Notes: generated from the sequence alone by a model not told the origin. Positions 42,024-50,221 are shown, counted from the stretch's first letter. The stretch: 64,000 nt of DNA from Bog-473 sp963721585 (GCA_963721585.1 CAVRJN010000001.1:310001-374000); one strand, 5' to 3'. Translations and numbers: made by a program.

Positions 42024-42422
42024 ATGAAGCTGGAGGCTTACCTCTTTTTCCCGGGCAATACCGCTGAAGCAATGAACTTCTACCAGCACATTTTCGGCGG
42101 GGACCTCGAGGTGACCCGTCGTGGTGATGTCGACCCGAGCGCGACCGAGAGTGAAAAGGACCTGGTCATCAATGCAGCGCTTGACAGCGCGGGGTTCACG
42201 CTGCGCGCGGGCGACCGCGCCGACGCAACGGGCGACGTTCAGACCCGGATCGAGCTGACCATCAACGGGAGTGAGGAGGAACAGCTGCGAAAGATGTTCG
42301 ACGCGCTGAGCGACGGAGGGAGCGTCAAGGCACCCCTGGAGAAGATGTTCTGGGGCGACATCTTCGGCGCCCTCATCGACCGCTTCGGTATCGGGTGGCA
42401 AGTAAACATCGCGGCGAGCTGA
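42024..42422 (+). CDS. PhnB-like VOC-family protein
   Basis: 132 residues with a GGAG site upstream. LFFPGNTAEAMNFYQHIFGG, FTLRAGD and a late MFWGDIFGALIDRFGIGWQVN match the PhnB/3-demethylubiquinone methyltransferase-like glyoxalase fold. These small proteins often confer antibiotic or metabolite handling, but no substrate is predictable. It is probably controlled by the divergent TetR. Confidence 0.88.
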   Translation: MKLEAYLFFPGNTAEAMNFYQHIFGGDLEVTRRGDVDPSATESEKDLVINAALDSAGFTLRAGDRADATGDVQTRIELTINGSEEEQLRKMFDALSDGGSVKAPLEKMFWGDIFGALIDRFGIGWQVNIAAS

Positions 42423-42485
42423 ACGCAACCGGATCCGACACACCCCAGCACTGCCATCGCCCCTCGATCAGTGGAGGACCACGGC

Positions 42486-42716
42486 ATGACTGATCAAGCT
42501 GCTCCATGGTCCGCGCAAGGACCTGAATCGTATTTCGCTTCGATAGAGAAGAATTACGGCCGATCAATCGCCGCGTGGCAGCAGATCATCGCTGCGTGTG
42601 GCCGGGACAAGCACATGGCGATCGTCGGACACCTCAAGTCGGAGCACAAAATGGGACACGGTCATGCCAATGCCCTCGTCGGTTGGACGCTCGCCGGAAA
42701 CTCCGCTCCTGTGTGA
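42486..42716 (+). CDS. DUF4287 family protein
   Basis: 76 residues from ATG 42486 with GGAGG upstream. GPESYFASIEKNYGRSIAAW and HLKSEHKMGHGHANALVGW are diagnostic of DUF4287, a small family of unknown function frequently found beside DUF1801/DUF5655-type genes. 60 bp downstream of the VOC gene and probably in the same transcript. Confidence 0.83.
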   Translation: MTDQAAPWSAQGPESYFASIEKNYGRSIAAWQQIIAACGRDKHMAIVGHLKSEHKMGHGHANALVGWTLAGNSAPV

Positions 42717-42878
42717 TCGCTTGTCGTGGGAGGGATCGACGCGAAGAGGGCGCACGTGCGACCCGGACGCCCGGATCTCCGGATGATGCCGGCGATCTAC
42801 ATCGGCTCCGGAATCCCCATCCCGGCGGTCTGGGGCCGTTGATCCCTCGTCCGCCAAGTGCGCCGGGTGGAACGATGT

Positions 42879-43562
42879 CTACGACAGGCGATGGGCGTGG
42901 AGAACGACATCGTGAGCGTGGCCGGCGCCGGCGCCGGCGTGCACTTGGCGCGGCCTCCGTTCATCGATTGTGACCTGCCAGCTCTCGTCCAGCAGCACTG
43001 CCGCATCGCCAGGTGCGACGTAGTCAGCTGGGTCGAATCCGTGTGCCTTCGCCTCTTCGATATCGATATCGCCATGATGGACAACGAGGAGATGTCCAAG
43101 CGGGGCGACAGCGTTGATGAGCCGACGTTCCGCATCGCGGTCTGGAGTGTGCAGCAGCGCCGGGTACTGGGCGGAGACAAGATCGAACCCGGAACTCGGA
43201 AGAATCGCGTCGAGCAGGCCGGCGTGAATCCATTCCACATCGACGTGGCACTTCTTGGCGGCTGTAGCTGCACGCTGCAGCGCGATGTCGGATACGTCGA
43301 TCGCCGTGACGCGCCAGCCTCGGCCTGCCAGCCAGATGGCGTCGGCCCCCTCGCCGCACCCCACGTCGAGAGCGGTACCTGGTTCGAGGTTGCTCACTTC
43401 GGCGACGAGGGCACCATTGGGTTCACCGCTCCATACCTGTTCGACTTCTGCGTACCGCTTGTCCCATTCGGCGTCGTCTCGACCGACTCGTTCGACGCTC
43501 GGTTGATGGGCACGTCCAAGATGGTCACGGTGAGACTCAGGATGATTGGTCCGGTCGGTCAT
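42879..43562 (-). CDS. Class I SAM-dependent methyltransferase
   Basis: 227 residues. WDKRYAEVEQVWSGEPNGAL, LDVGCGEGADAIWLAGRGW (SAM site, about 65-83), VTAIDVSDIALQRA and FDLVSAQYPAL form a complete methyltransferase core of the TehB/thiopurine-like type often seen in actinobacteria. The N-terminal WDxxY pattern suggests a small-molecule or metal-detoxifying substrate. It is transcribed toward the DUF4287 gene. Confidence 0.88.
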   Translation of the reverse strand: MTDRTNHPESHRDHLGRAHQPSVERVGRDDAEWDKRYAEVEQVWSGEPNGALVAEVSNLEPGTALDVGCGEGADAIWLAGRGWRVTAIDVSDIALQRAATAAKKCHVDVEWIHAGLLDAILPSSGFDLVSAQYPALLHTPDRDAERRLINAVAPLGHLLVVHHGDIDIEEAKAHGFDPADYVAPGDAAVLLDESWQVTIDERRPRQVHAGAGAGHAHDVVLHAHRLS

Positions 43563-43652
43563 GGTCCCTCGAGTCTGCCTCGGGAATCACTGGTGCACCG
43601 ACCGGGCGTGGTCGGCAAGTGGGATTCCGCCTGACGTCGGTGAACGCCACTG

Positions 43653-44126
43653 TCACGGCGACACGGGGCGGTGGCAGCCCGCATCGGGTCGCTCTCGGTC
43701 CACGGCTTGGACGAGCTTCTCCAGGAGCTCGCCGCGGTCCAAGATTGGCGTACATCCGTCGGACACGACGCCCGCCGTCCCTGGGTCCACCGGATCAGTC
43801 TCGGCCCAGGTTGGCGGGGCGAATCCGAACTCGACCTCCAAGCCAGATGCCACCCTGATCCGACGCTCGGTCAATGGCCCCCACTCCTGCGTTCTGACGA
43901 GTTCCGCCGGCTGCGAGACGGCGACCGAAGCCCAGTCTTCGTTGAGCGTATAGGTGGCCGTTTCTGTCGTCAGAATCACCAGATCGATGTCAGAGTCCAT
44001 CCTTGGCTCTGATCTGGCCCACGAACCCACTACGGCGACTCCCGCTATGTCGGATCGCCTGCTTGCCCACTCCACCACGGAGTCGCAGATCTCCGTGTAC
44101 TCCCTCCGCCTCTCATCGGTTACCAC
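43653..44126 (-). CDS. Nucleotidyltransferase-domain protein
   Basis: 157 residues. GVAVVGSWARSEPRMDSDIDLVIL has the nucleotidyltransferase signature GSxxR...DSDxDL with the paired metal-binding Asp residues. The remainder resembles small Polbeta-type nucleotidyltransferases with no separate substrate domain. It may be a MNT-like or aminoglycoside-type enzyme; nothing here decides. It is divergent from the membrane protein at 44211. Confidence 0.83.
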   Translation of the reverse strand: MVTDERRREYTEICDSVVEWASRRSDIAGVAVVGSWARSEPRMDSDIDLVILTTETATYTLNEDWASVAVSQPAELVRTQEWGPLTERRIRVASGLEVEFGFAPPTWAETDPVDPGTAGVVSDGCTPILDRGELLEKLVQAVDRERPDAGCHRPVSP

Positions 44127-44179
44127 GCCTTCCAGTGTCCACCCTCTCGGCAGCGCGGGTTTGCAAGTCGTCTCTTGAC

Positions 44180-44210
44180 GCCAACTAGTTTGTAGTACAA
44201 ACTAGTTGGC
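44180..44210. promoter_or_regulatory. 31-bp perfect palindrome abutting a start codon
   Basis: GCCAACTAGTTTGTA-G-TACAAACTAGTTGGC: two exact 15-base arms around a single centre base. It ends directly before the ATG at 44211, covering the site where a ribosome-binding sequence would normally lie, so the following gene may be leaderless or translated from a weak site. The wHTH regulator gene at 44984 is the likely binder. Confidence 0.85.
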
Positions 44211-44987
44211 ATGGAGTCGGTCGAAGAGCTCGCAGCGGGAGACGCTCTTCGAGAAACGAAGACATGGCGCGCCTGTACTCGAGCGGTTCGCCACGGATGC
44301 TGGTTTCCCTTGGTGATGTTCGGGCTCCTCACCCTGGCGGCGACGCCGCTCTTCTGGGCCAAAGATCTGACCCCGTGCGCGAATGGAGAAGTGACCTGCA
44401 CAATTTCGGCGTCTGGGGGGCCGCTTGGGAATCCGTTCGCGCAAGGTCCCTTGAACTGGGGGCTCGGTCGATGGATCTCGTTGTACTGGGTGCTGGCGGT
44501 GGCGCTTGGCTACTTCGCTACCGTCTTCTACTACCGCCACCGAGCGCGGCGAACGGGCGTGGCCGGGCGGGTCTGGCCCGCCGCCGTTGTCGGCCTGGCA
44601 CTGTTGGTCCTCATGGTCGGATCCTTTGAGTCCCACGGGTGGCTCCACCTGTCGGGGCCTCCGACCTGGGGGGTCCCGATCCCGATCCTCCTGCTGCAAG
44701 GACGGGGCCTTGATCCGCTGCTCGTCATCGGGATTGGCGTCGGGATCCTGGCTGGGCTCGAACGCAGCTGGGCCTTGGCTGTGTTCGCCGCAATGTTCAT
44801 CGCTCTGGCTCTCCTCGCCAATCTCTACGACCTGCAGAATATGGTTTACCGACTGGGCTGGCATCTCCCGGCTGGCGCCGGGTACCTCCCTAACGTCGTG
44901 GTGCCGGGTCTATTCCTGCTCATTGGTGGCGCCGGTTTCTGGTGGGCGGACCGTCGTGTGCTTCACAGAATGGGGGGGAACCCGTGA
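44211..44987 (+). CDS. Multi-pass membrane protein in a regulator operon
   Basis: 258 residues with about six membrane helices (WFPLVMFGLLTLAATPLFWA, WVLAVALGYFATVFYY, VWPAAVVGLALLVLMVG, LLVIGIGVGILAGL, ALAVFAAMFIALALLA and VVVPGLFLLIGGAGFWWA). No named domain is recognised. Such proteins with a downstream wHTH_27 regulator are common actinobacterial pairs of unknown role. Its stop overlaps the regulator start. Confidence 0.8.
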   Translation: MESVEELAAGDALRETKTWRACTRAVRHGCWFPLVMFGLLTLAATPLFWAKDLTPCANGEVTCTISASGGPLGNPFAQGPLNWGLGRWISLYWVLAVALGYFATVFYYRHRARRTGVAGRVWPAAVVGLALLVLMVGSFESHGWLHLSGPPTWGVPIPILLLQGRGLDPLLVIGIGVGILAGLERSWALAVFAAMFIALALLANLYDLQNMVYRLGWHLPAGAGYLPNVVVPGLFLLIGGAGFWWADRRVLHRMGGNP

Positions 44988-45343
44988 CCGAGCCGAGCAA
45001 CTCCCTTGACGAGGTGGTCCACCAGCGGACCCGGCTCGGGATACTCACGATCACCCACGAGGCCCAGCGAGTCGAGTTCGGATTCCTCCAGGAGACACTT
45101 GAGCTCACCGCGGGAAATCTCTCGAGGCACCTTCAGGTATTGGAGGCTGCGGGCCTGGTGAGCATCGAGAAGGGATACGAGGCTCGTCGGGCCAAGACCT
45201 GGGTCACCATTACTCGCCGGGGAGTCAAGGCACTGCAGTACGAGATCGGAGCCCTGAAGCAGATCGTCGCCCGGGTGGAGAAGCCCAGCAGGACACAGGC
45301 GGTACCAAGGAATCGGACTCTTCGTTTGGCGACCGATCCCTGA
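44984..45343 (+). CDS. Winged-helix transcriptional regulator (HTH_27 type)
   Basis: 119 residues from GTG 44984, coupled to the upstream gene (GTGA). LDEVVHQRTRLGILTITHEA, LQETLELTAGNLSRHLQVLE, AAGLVSIEKGYEARRAKTWV and TITRRGVKAL are the ArsR/MarR-like winged-helix features of this family. It presumably represses its own operon through the palindrome at 44180. Confidence 0.9.
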   Translation: MTEPSNSLDEVVHQRTRLGILTITHEAQRVEFGFLQETLELTAGNLSRHLQVLEAAGLVSIEKGYEARRAKTWVTITRRGVKALQYEIGALKQIVARVEKPSRTQAVPRNRTLRLATDP

Positions 45344-45661
45344 TACTGATCAGCGGTGACCGAGGCTCATAACCGCCGATCCCGATTGGTGCATGCATTT
45401 GACCGGCCCGGGTTGGCGATACCGATCAGGTCCGAGGCTGCCCCAGAACAGGCCCCCGGCCCGGAGGCACATGTTCGAGGCATCGACCGGTCCTAAGGGG
45501 TCCTGGATTGCGTCGTTCGCACCACTCTTGCTGTCCCACAGCCCGTGATGGTCACCCAGCCGCTGCGATCCATCTACGAGGTCCTGGCGACGCCCCGAGC
45601 GCCTTTACTACCTCGGAAGATCATCTCCCTGCAGGCGTAGCAGCACCTATCAATTTCCGCG
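45344..45661. other. Intergenic region, nothing recognised
   Basis: 318 bp downstream of the regulator. I see no coding sequence or strong structure in it. A candidate left junction for accessory DNA has not been identified. Confidence 0.4.
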
Positions 45662-46577
45662 TCACAGGGCGGAATTTCTGGGGACCTCCGGGTCGGCGAG
45701 TTCGATGCCGGAGACGGCCGTCGCGCCCGTAGTAGCCGGGTCCCCCCCAAAGACAGCCGACCGTATCTGTTGAAAGTCACCAACGCGCCACCAGTCGAAG
45801 AGTTGCCTCGTCGTGTGGACGGGGATCGTCAAGGTTGCAACGAATTCCTGCCTCGTGAACGGTTGCGGTGAGCGGTCCAGAGGATGGGTGTTGATCTGAT
45901 GGCTCAAAATCAGAATCACCCCTTCAACCGGCAGGTCGGGGCGAAGCTGTGGCCAGGTACCGAGGTGTCGTTTCGGATCATCGACAATCCGCTCTGAGGG
46001 ATTACCGCTAACGCCCTTGACCTCGACGAGCATTCGTCTTCCACCGAGATTGGCAAGCAGGTCAGCGTTTGTGGTGTCTCCAAGGAGCTCGTCCAGATCG
46101 ATTACGTCAAGACCCGCATCCTCGAGAACTCGTCCGACAGCTTCGACAAGAGGACGACCAGAGGCGTAGAGCAACGGATCTCGGATCTCGGACCTCGTCG
46201 GCCTCACTGGTTGCCCGCTCGGTTCTCTCCCGAAGGTCACGTCCCCGGCGATCCACGTCGGCTTCGAAGTCCCGCAGAGCATCTCTGGTCTCTGCTTCAG
46301 CCACGGTCAGAAGCGCGGGCTCAGAGGCAAGCGAGCCACGAACTCGACGCGCCGCTGACGGCACGAGTTCCGGGATGGCCTGCTCAACGAGCCATTCCAA
46401 GAAGGGGATGTATGACGGCAAGAAGGGCAGGACGTAGTGCCTGATGGTGCCGTCGGGACTGTTCCAGACGGCTGCCACGACTTCTCCCGCACTGCTAATC
46501 AGGAGTGGCGAGATCTCACCCTGGGGCTCCCACAATGTCTCTGGAACGCCACCTCGGTAACTCATTTCGCCTCTCAT
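45662..46577 (-). pseudogene. PD-(D/E)XK nuclease-like gene interrupted by a 7-bp tandem duplication
   Basis: The N-terminal part (MSYRGGVPETLWEPQG) and C-terminal part (LVEAVGRVLEDAGLDVIDLD ... MLVEVKGVSG) lie in different frames. At 46176-46189 the plus strand has GGATCTC twice in tandem; removing one copy joins ADEVRDP to LLYASG in one 302-residue frame. The C-terminal DLLANLGGRRMLVEVKG has the Asp...Glu-x-Lys arrangement of the restriction-endonuclease-like fold, and a charged helical segment (RDFEADVDRRGRDLRER) separates the halves. Role not known; a defence or repair function is possible. A 4-base overlap links it to the gene upstream. Confidence 0.6.
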
Positions 46578-46951
46578 TTCGAGGGTCCACCAGGGGAGAT
46601 CAAGTGAACGATTTCGGAGGCGCAGCGCCAGGTCTCGGTCTGCGCTTTCGAGAGGTCAGTAGCCAGTTCAGGTGGAGTCGCCAACAAGATCTGGGCACCC
46701 CCGAGGTAGGTGCCGTCGGATCCGGTCAGCGTGAGACCTGCTCCTCCACCCCCGATTGAAATAGGAGTCCCTTCTCGCGGCGGCCTCAGTGTGGACAAGG
46801 CGAGAGCAAGCTCGTTTCGGCGCGCGGCCCCAGCGAGGAACCGTTCCCACTCCTGGGCTCCGTGATTGTGGAAGCGGCTCGGCTCAAGGGCGGCGACGGC
46901 CTCGCTCGAGTCGTCGCCGATCCAGCGGGGTGTAAGGCCGAGAGCCGGCAA
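46574..46951 (-). CDS. Unrecognised protein cotranscribed with the nuclease-like gene
   Basis: 125 residues from TTG 46951. The sequence contains WERFLAGAARRNELALALSTL and a glycine stretch ISIGGGGAGLTLTGSDG, but I know no family with this pattern. The start overlaps the pRiA4b-like remnant, which suggests that the N-terminus may have been replaced by a deletion joint. Its stop overlaps the next start (ATGA), consistent with a two-gene unit. Confidence 0.45.
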   Translation of the reverse strand: MPALGLTPRWIGDDSSEAVAALEPSRFHNHGAQEWERFLAGAARRNELALALSTLRPPREGTPISIGGGGAGLTLTGSDGTYLGGAQILLATPPELATDLSKAQTETWRCASEIVHLISPGGPSK

Positions 46952-47078
46952 TGAGCATGTCGGCCAGCTTGGCCATCCGCACCGCGCCAGGGACCAGCAG
47001 CCGACGCCAGATCACTGGGTCGACATCATTGAGCTGGATCCGCAATCGAAAGACGCTCTGACCGGGAGGTTGTGGCAC
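46884..47078 (-). pseudogene. Truncated pRiA4b ORF-3-like (IS1096 TnpR) gene
   Basis: FRLRIQLNDVDPVIWRRLLV followed by PGAVRMAKLADMLIA matches the N-terminus of pRiA4b ORF-3-like proteins, but conserved GWxxxHLHxF and everything after it is missing; the frame continues with an Arg-rich shadow sequence. About 45 of a normal 180 residues remain. Confidence 0.65.
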
Positions 47079-47497
47079 GCCCCGACATTACGTGGAGGCG
47101 CTCAAATGCCCTGGCACTCCTGACGAGGAGACGATGACCCCCAGCACCAACGCCCGACCGACCTGGGCCTTTAGGTGGGGCCAAATCAGATGATCACGGT
47201 GGGGCCAAATCAAGTTGACATTCTCACGGCATCGGAGGACGTGGATCCTTCATGTGCCCAGTATGACTGCGAGGCCGACGGCACGGCGCCAGGACCCTCG
47301 CAATGTGAAGCGGCGGTCAAGGACGGCCGAAGGCCGGCGAAGCGGATCCTTGAGGGCCGCGTCGTAAGTCCATTCGTCGTCCCACAATGGAATTGGCCGG
47401 GCGCCCAGCGGCCGGCCTGGATGCGCAGTTGGGCCACTGCACGAGCGGGTGCGTGCCCTGTAACACAGCACCCGCAAAATACATGCGAGTCAATGTC
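47079..47497. other. Intergenic region with a pair of direct repeats
   Basis: 419 bp without a supported gene. It contains the repeat pair at 47174. Weak minus-strand frames (47210-47437) have no recognisable domain. Confidence 0.4.
47174..47212. repeat. Paired GGTGGGGCCAAATCA repeats, possible IS21-type end
   Basis: Two exact 15-bp copies at 47174 and 47198, spaced 24 bp, with AAGTTGACA following the second. IS21-family elements carry such multiple short repeats at their termini. No istA/istB gene is in the window, so at most this is one orphan end. Confidence 0.4.
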
Positions 47498-47857
47498 TCA
47501 CTGAAGCCAGTGCACCCAGTCCTGTTCGGTTTCAGGAGGTGACTCCAACAACTGAGTCAGTGACGCAATCAGGTTCTCCGGGTAGGCGACACCACCACGG
47601 TGGAAGCGTCGAGGCGACGTGAAGACCACTCCGGCGTGATGTTCACCTGTTGCTACCCAGGACCGCACGATGCGGTCAAAGTCCTTGGCGTTCTCGGTGA
47701 CGATTGCCCTTTCCTCGACGCTGGCACGGCGCAGCAGTTCCTCGTCCGACAGGGTCGCTAAGTCGGGGAAGTCAGCTGCAGCCACCACGTCGTACCCCGC
47801 AGCCGTGAGCCGTTGTGCCGCGAGGCGGGAGTGATGGACGTCGAGCAGTAGCTTCAC
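47498..47857 (-). CDS. DUF5615 PIN-like toxin
   Basis: 119 residues from GTG 47857, overlapping the antitoxin stop (GTGA). KLLLDVHHS at the start carries the first PIN acidic residue; ASVEERAIVTENAKDFDRI contains the TxNxxDF motif with the second acidic residue; HAGVVFTSPRRF is the third conserved strand. DUF5615 proteins are PIN-like RNases in toxin-antitoxin pairs. A decayed copy lies at 32560. Confidence 0.85.
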   Translation of the reverse strand: MKLLLDVHHSRLAAQRLTAAGYDVVAAADFPDLATLSDEELLRRASVEERAIVTENAKDFDRIVRSWVATGEHHAGVVFTSPRRFHRGGVAYPENLIASLTQLLESPPETEQDWVHWLQ

Positions 47858-48279
47858 CCCGCCAGGAGGCCTTGGCGCCGCCGCCACGCCGCCTCGAACT
47901 CGTCGGCTGCGGCGACGTTGTCGGCGATCTCTTCGTCAATCTCGGTGGTGAAGTCGGCGTAGTAGTCCAACACGGCGTCGATCTGCTGGTGGGACAGGCC
48001 CAGGTGCTCGGCCGCACGGGCGATGCGGTCCTCGGGGGGGACGTCCCCGCCGACGAGCCCGCCGACCACTTCCCAGACGTCCGGGCCGCCGATGAGCCCG
48101 GCCCGACGACCAGACGGACCGTCACGGAAGACGATCATCGGGTGGCGCCGTAGGCGCAGACCCTCCTCGATGAGCTCCTCGGCCAGGGCTGAGGTCGAGA
48201 CATTGCGAGCTCCGGCCTCGGCTTTGAGTCGGTCGGCCACCTCGGCCCGACGGAAACGGATGGATACGGGAGTCACCAT
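47854..48279 (-). CDS. Antitoxin of the DUF5615 toxin
   Basis: 141 residues from ATG 48279. The N-terminal VSIRFRRAEVADRLKAEA and VSTSALAEELIEEGLRL resemble a ribbon-helix-helix DNA-binding domain. The C-terminal half (HPMIVFRDGPSGRRAGLIGG then PDVWEVV) resembles the DUF433-like toxin-binding domain of actinobacterial antitoxins. A 15-bp palindrome just upstream of the start is the likely autoregulatory operator. Confidence 0.8.
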   Translation of the reverse strand: MVTPVSIRFRRAEVADRLKAEAGARNVSTSALAEELIEEGLRLRRHPMIVFRDGPSGRRAGLIGGPDVWEVVGGLVGGDVPPEDRIARAAEHLGLSHQQIDAVLDYYADFTTEIDEEIADNVAAADEFEAAWRRRQGLLAG

Positions 48280-48294
48280 GACTACAGTGTAGTC
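48280..48294. promoter_or_regulatory. 15-bp palindromic operator of the toxin-antitoxin pair
   Basis: GACTACA-G-TGTAGTC, exact arms of seven around one base, adjoining the antitoxin ATG. Position and symmetry fit binding by the RHH antitoxin dimer. Confidence 0.7.
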
Positions 48295-48307
48295 ACCCGA
48301 AGCTGCG

Positions 48308-48529
48308 TCATGGACAGCGGCGGGCCTGCTCCAGGCTCTCGAGTAAACGACGGGCGTTCGCCGGCGCACGAAGTAGGTGGGCCGTCTCCTCGAGGGCCAG
48401 GTAGTCCGCCCTCGCCATGAGCACAGCGTCTCCTCGCTTGGAGGTGATCTCGATCGGCTGGCGGTCGTTGTTCACCTGCTCGATCAGGGTGAAGAGGTTC
48501 TTCCGGGCCTCGTTTGCCGTAATTCCCAT
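48308..48529 (-). CDS. Orphan Phd/YefM-family antitoxin
   Basis: 73 residues from ATG 48529. GITANEARKNLFTLIEQVNN then ITSKRGDAVLMARADYLALE is the Phd/YefM fold signature, with C-terminal helix LEETAHLLRAPANARRLLE. No RelE/YoeB/Doc toxin is encoded next to it: the next gene downstream is the antitoxin of the DUF5615 pair, 29 bp away. The upstream operator at 48544 supports the ATG 48529 start over the longer frame to 48598. Confidence 0.87.
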   Translation of the reverse strand: MGITANEARKNLFTLIEQVNNDRQPIEITSKRGDAVLMARADYLALEETAHLLRAPANARRLLESLEQARRCP

Positions 48530-48543
48530 AGGCACCAGCTCTT

Positions 48544-48566
48544 TCTGTCGTACAACAGACGGTACA
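48544..48566. promoter_or_regulatory. YefM-type double operator
   Basis: Two GTACA-containing cores, CGTACA at 48549-48554 and GGTACA at 48561-48566, are 12 bp centre to centre. The first lies in a near-palindrome TCTGTCGTACAACAGA (48544-48559). In enterobacterial yefM-yoeB the operator is likewise two TGTACA cores 12 bp apart. Confidence 0.65.
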
Positions 48567-48620
48567 GCCGACTTGCTCTGGCCGAGGTCGGGGGTCACGG
48601 AAACTCATTGAAAAAGAGCC

Positions 48621-48655
48621 TTGACAGCCTCCTGCAACAGTCGCATGGTTGCGAC
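48621..48655 (+). promoter_or_regulatory. Putative promoter and operator of the element
   Basis: TTGACA at 48621-48626 lies 34 bp before the HTH gene. GTCGCA-TGGT-TGCGAC (48640-48655) is an inverted repeat over the expected -10 position, and GCAAC...GTTGC extends it. A repressor site of the element is plausible. Confidence 0.45.
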
Positions 48656-48659
48656 CCAT

Positions 48660-49100
48660 ATGACCGACGCTCCCGACTTCCGATCCGACCCCAGCGAGAG
48701 CCCGGAAGGGCGGGGCATCGCCTACGGCCGCCTGGCCGCCTTCTGGGACTCCATGCCGGACAACGTCCAGGCCGAGGCTTCCCGGGAGGCCACCATCGCC
48801 TCCATCGAGGATTATCCAGCCTTTATCCGCGAGCAGGTGACCAGCACAGCTGTCGAGGACGCCGAGCTCATCGGCTTCTGGGTGGCCTGGCACAAAGCCG
48901 GCGGGTTCGGGGGCCTCGAGGCCGGCGGTTGGCATCGGGCCACCGTCTACCGCAAGATCCGGCGCTTCCGGGCCCGCTTCGGTGCCCATCCCGACGAGCA
49001 CCGCTTCGAGTGGATCAAGCTCGATCTCCGGCGAGCCTGGAGCGAGGAGCTCAAGGACGCCCTGATCACCTCCGTCAACCCTGACCCGGAACCCGTCTGA
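48660..49100 (+). CDS. Element-encoded helix-turn-helix-like protein, unknown
   Basis: 146 residues from ATG 48660. A C-terminal segment GGWHRATVYRKIRRFRARFG looks like a DNA-binding helix pair (AxVYRxxxxF), with an acidic N-terminal half (FWDSMPDNVQAEASREATIA). No confident family. As first gene of the integrated element it may be its regulator, analogous to Pra/KorA-type proteins; this is inference from position. Confidence 0.6.
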   Translation: MTDAPDFRSDPSESPEGRGIAYGRLAAFWDSMPDNVQAEASREATIASIEDYPAFIREQVTSTAVEDAELIGFWVAWHKAGGFGGLEAGGWHRATVYRKIRRFRARFGAHPDEHRFEWIKLDLRRAWSEELKDALITSVNPDPEPV

Positions 49101-49108
49101 GAATCCCG

Positions 49109-50221
49109 ATGCCTCCGTCTCCCCACACGTCTGCTCACACAGTCGCAAATATGCGTGTGCTGGCATCCGAGGACGGGCTGTGCGAGCTGGCCTCGGGCGT
49201 CGACGCCCTCTACCTCTCGGGTCACGGCTACCTCTCCAAGGGCCTCCTCGCCCAGCTGGAAGAGGAGCGCATCTTCGCCGACCGGGTGTCGGTGCCCGTC
49301 CCCTTCGAACTGGGCTCGCTCACCTTCGGGCTGGACCCCCACGGCTGGGGCAAGTACCGCTACTGCCTGGACCACGAGACGGGGCGGATCGGCTTCACCT
49401 CCAGCCGCCGGTTGCCCTCGGTGCGCATTCAGCCCCGGGCCGAGTTCCTCCATGCGGTCGGGCCAGAGGAAACGGTGCGACATTTCGCCGACCTGGTGCG
49501 ACCGTTCATTGAAGGACTGGTCTTGAGCGTCGCGCGCCTCGACCTCTTCGTGGACATGGAAGGGATGCAGCTGTGTGCGCAGGACCGCAGTGCGTTCGTG
49601 TGCCGGGGCGACGGCTGCACGACTTACGAGAACGCCAACACCGTGACCGGCTTCGCCTTCGGCTCCAGACGGACCCAGCGCATCAGCGCCCGCCTCTACG
49701 ACAAGACCGCCGAAATGGCCCTCAAGAGCACCGACTGGTGGGAGCTCGTGTGGGGCGACCGTCATACCCCGGGGGCCCAGGTGTGGCGGATCGAGTTCGA
49801 AGTCGGGCGGGCCGACCTGAGCGATCTCGAGCTATACCGCCCCGAGGCCGTGCTGGCCGCCGTGCCGTCGCTCTGGGCCTATTGCACAGGGGAGTGGCTC
49901 ACCTTGCGCGCTCCGAGTGCGGACTCCAACCGTTCCCGGTGGCCGGTCGATCCTCGTTGGCAGGCCGTGCAGGCGGCATCACTCGCCCACGGCGCTACGG
50001 AGCTGCGGTTCATCCGGGAGCGCAAGCGGGCCACCCTCCTTCGCAACCTGATGCCCGCACTCGTCGGGTACCTCGTCGCCTTCGCCGTGGTGAGGGGGAC
50101 CTCCGACATCGACGACACCTTCGGGGAGCTCCTCGACGCCGTGGCCAACGACGAGATCGTGCGCCGCATGACCTTCGCCGAGCGGGTCCAGCGCCGTCGA
50201 GCAGAAAGGGGTTTCCGGTGA
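49109..50221 (+). CDS. Replication initiation protein (Rep_trans/RCR type)
   Basis: 370 residues. LSVARLDLFVDMEG, RISARLYDKTAEMALKS and VWRIEFEVGRADLSDL are the three motifs of rolling-circle replication initiators: an RxDxxxD strand, a YDK with the candidate nicking Tyr, and an RxExxxR strand. It would nick and replicate the excised circle. It starts 9 bp after the HTH gene and its stop overlaps the excisionase start. Confidence 0.75.
   Translation: MPPSPHTSAHTVANMRVLASEDGLCELASGVDALYLSGHGYLSKGLLAQLEEERIFADRVSVPVPFELGSLTFGLDPHGWGKYRYCLDHETGRIGFTSSRRLPSVRIQPRAEFLHAVGPEETVRHFADLVRPFIEGLVLSVARLDLFVDMEGMQLCAQDRSAFVCRGDGCTTYENANTVTGFAFGSRRTQRISARLYDKTAEMALKSTDWWELVWGDRHTPGAQVWRIEFEVGRADLSDLELYRPEAVLAAVPSLWAYCTGEWLTLRAPSADSNRSRWPVDPRWQAVQAASLAHGATELRFIRERKRATLLRNLMPALVGYLVAFAVVRGTSDIDDTFGELLDAVANDEIVRRMTFAERVQRRRAERGFR

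Noticed and set aside
45344..47500. Left attachment site of the tRNA-Pro element
   Set aside because: I looked for a copy of the tRNA-Pro 3' sequence in this stretch and did not see one; a computed search is required.
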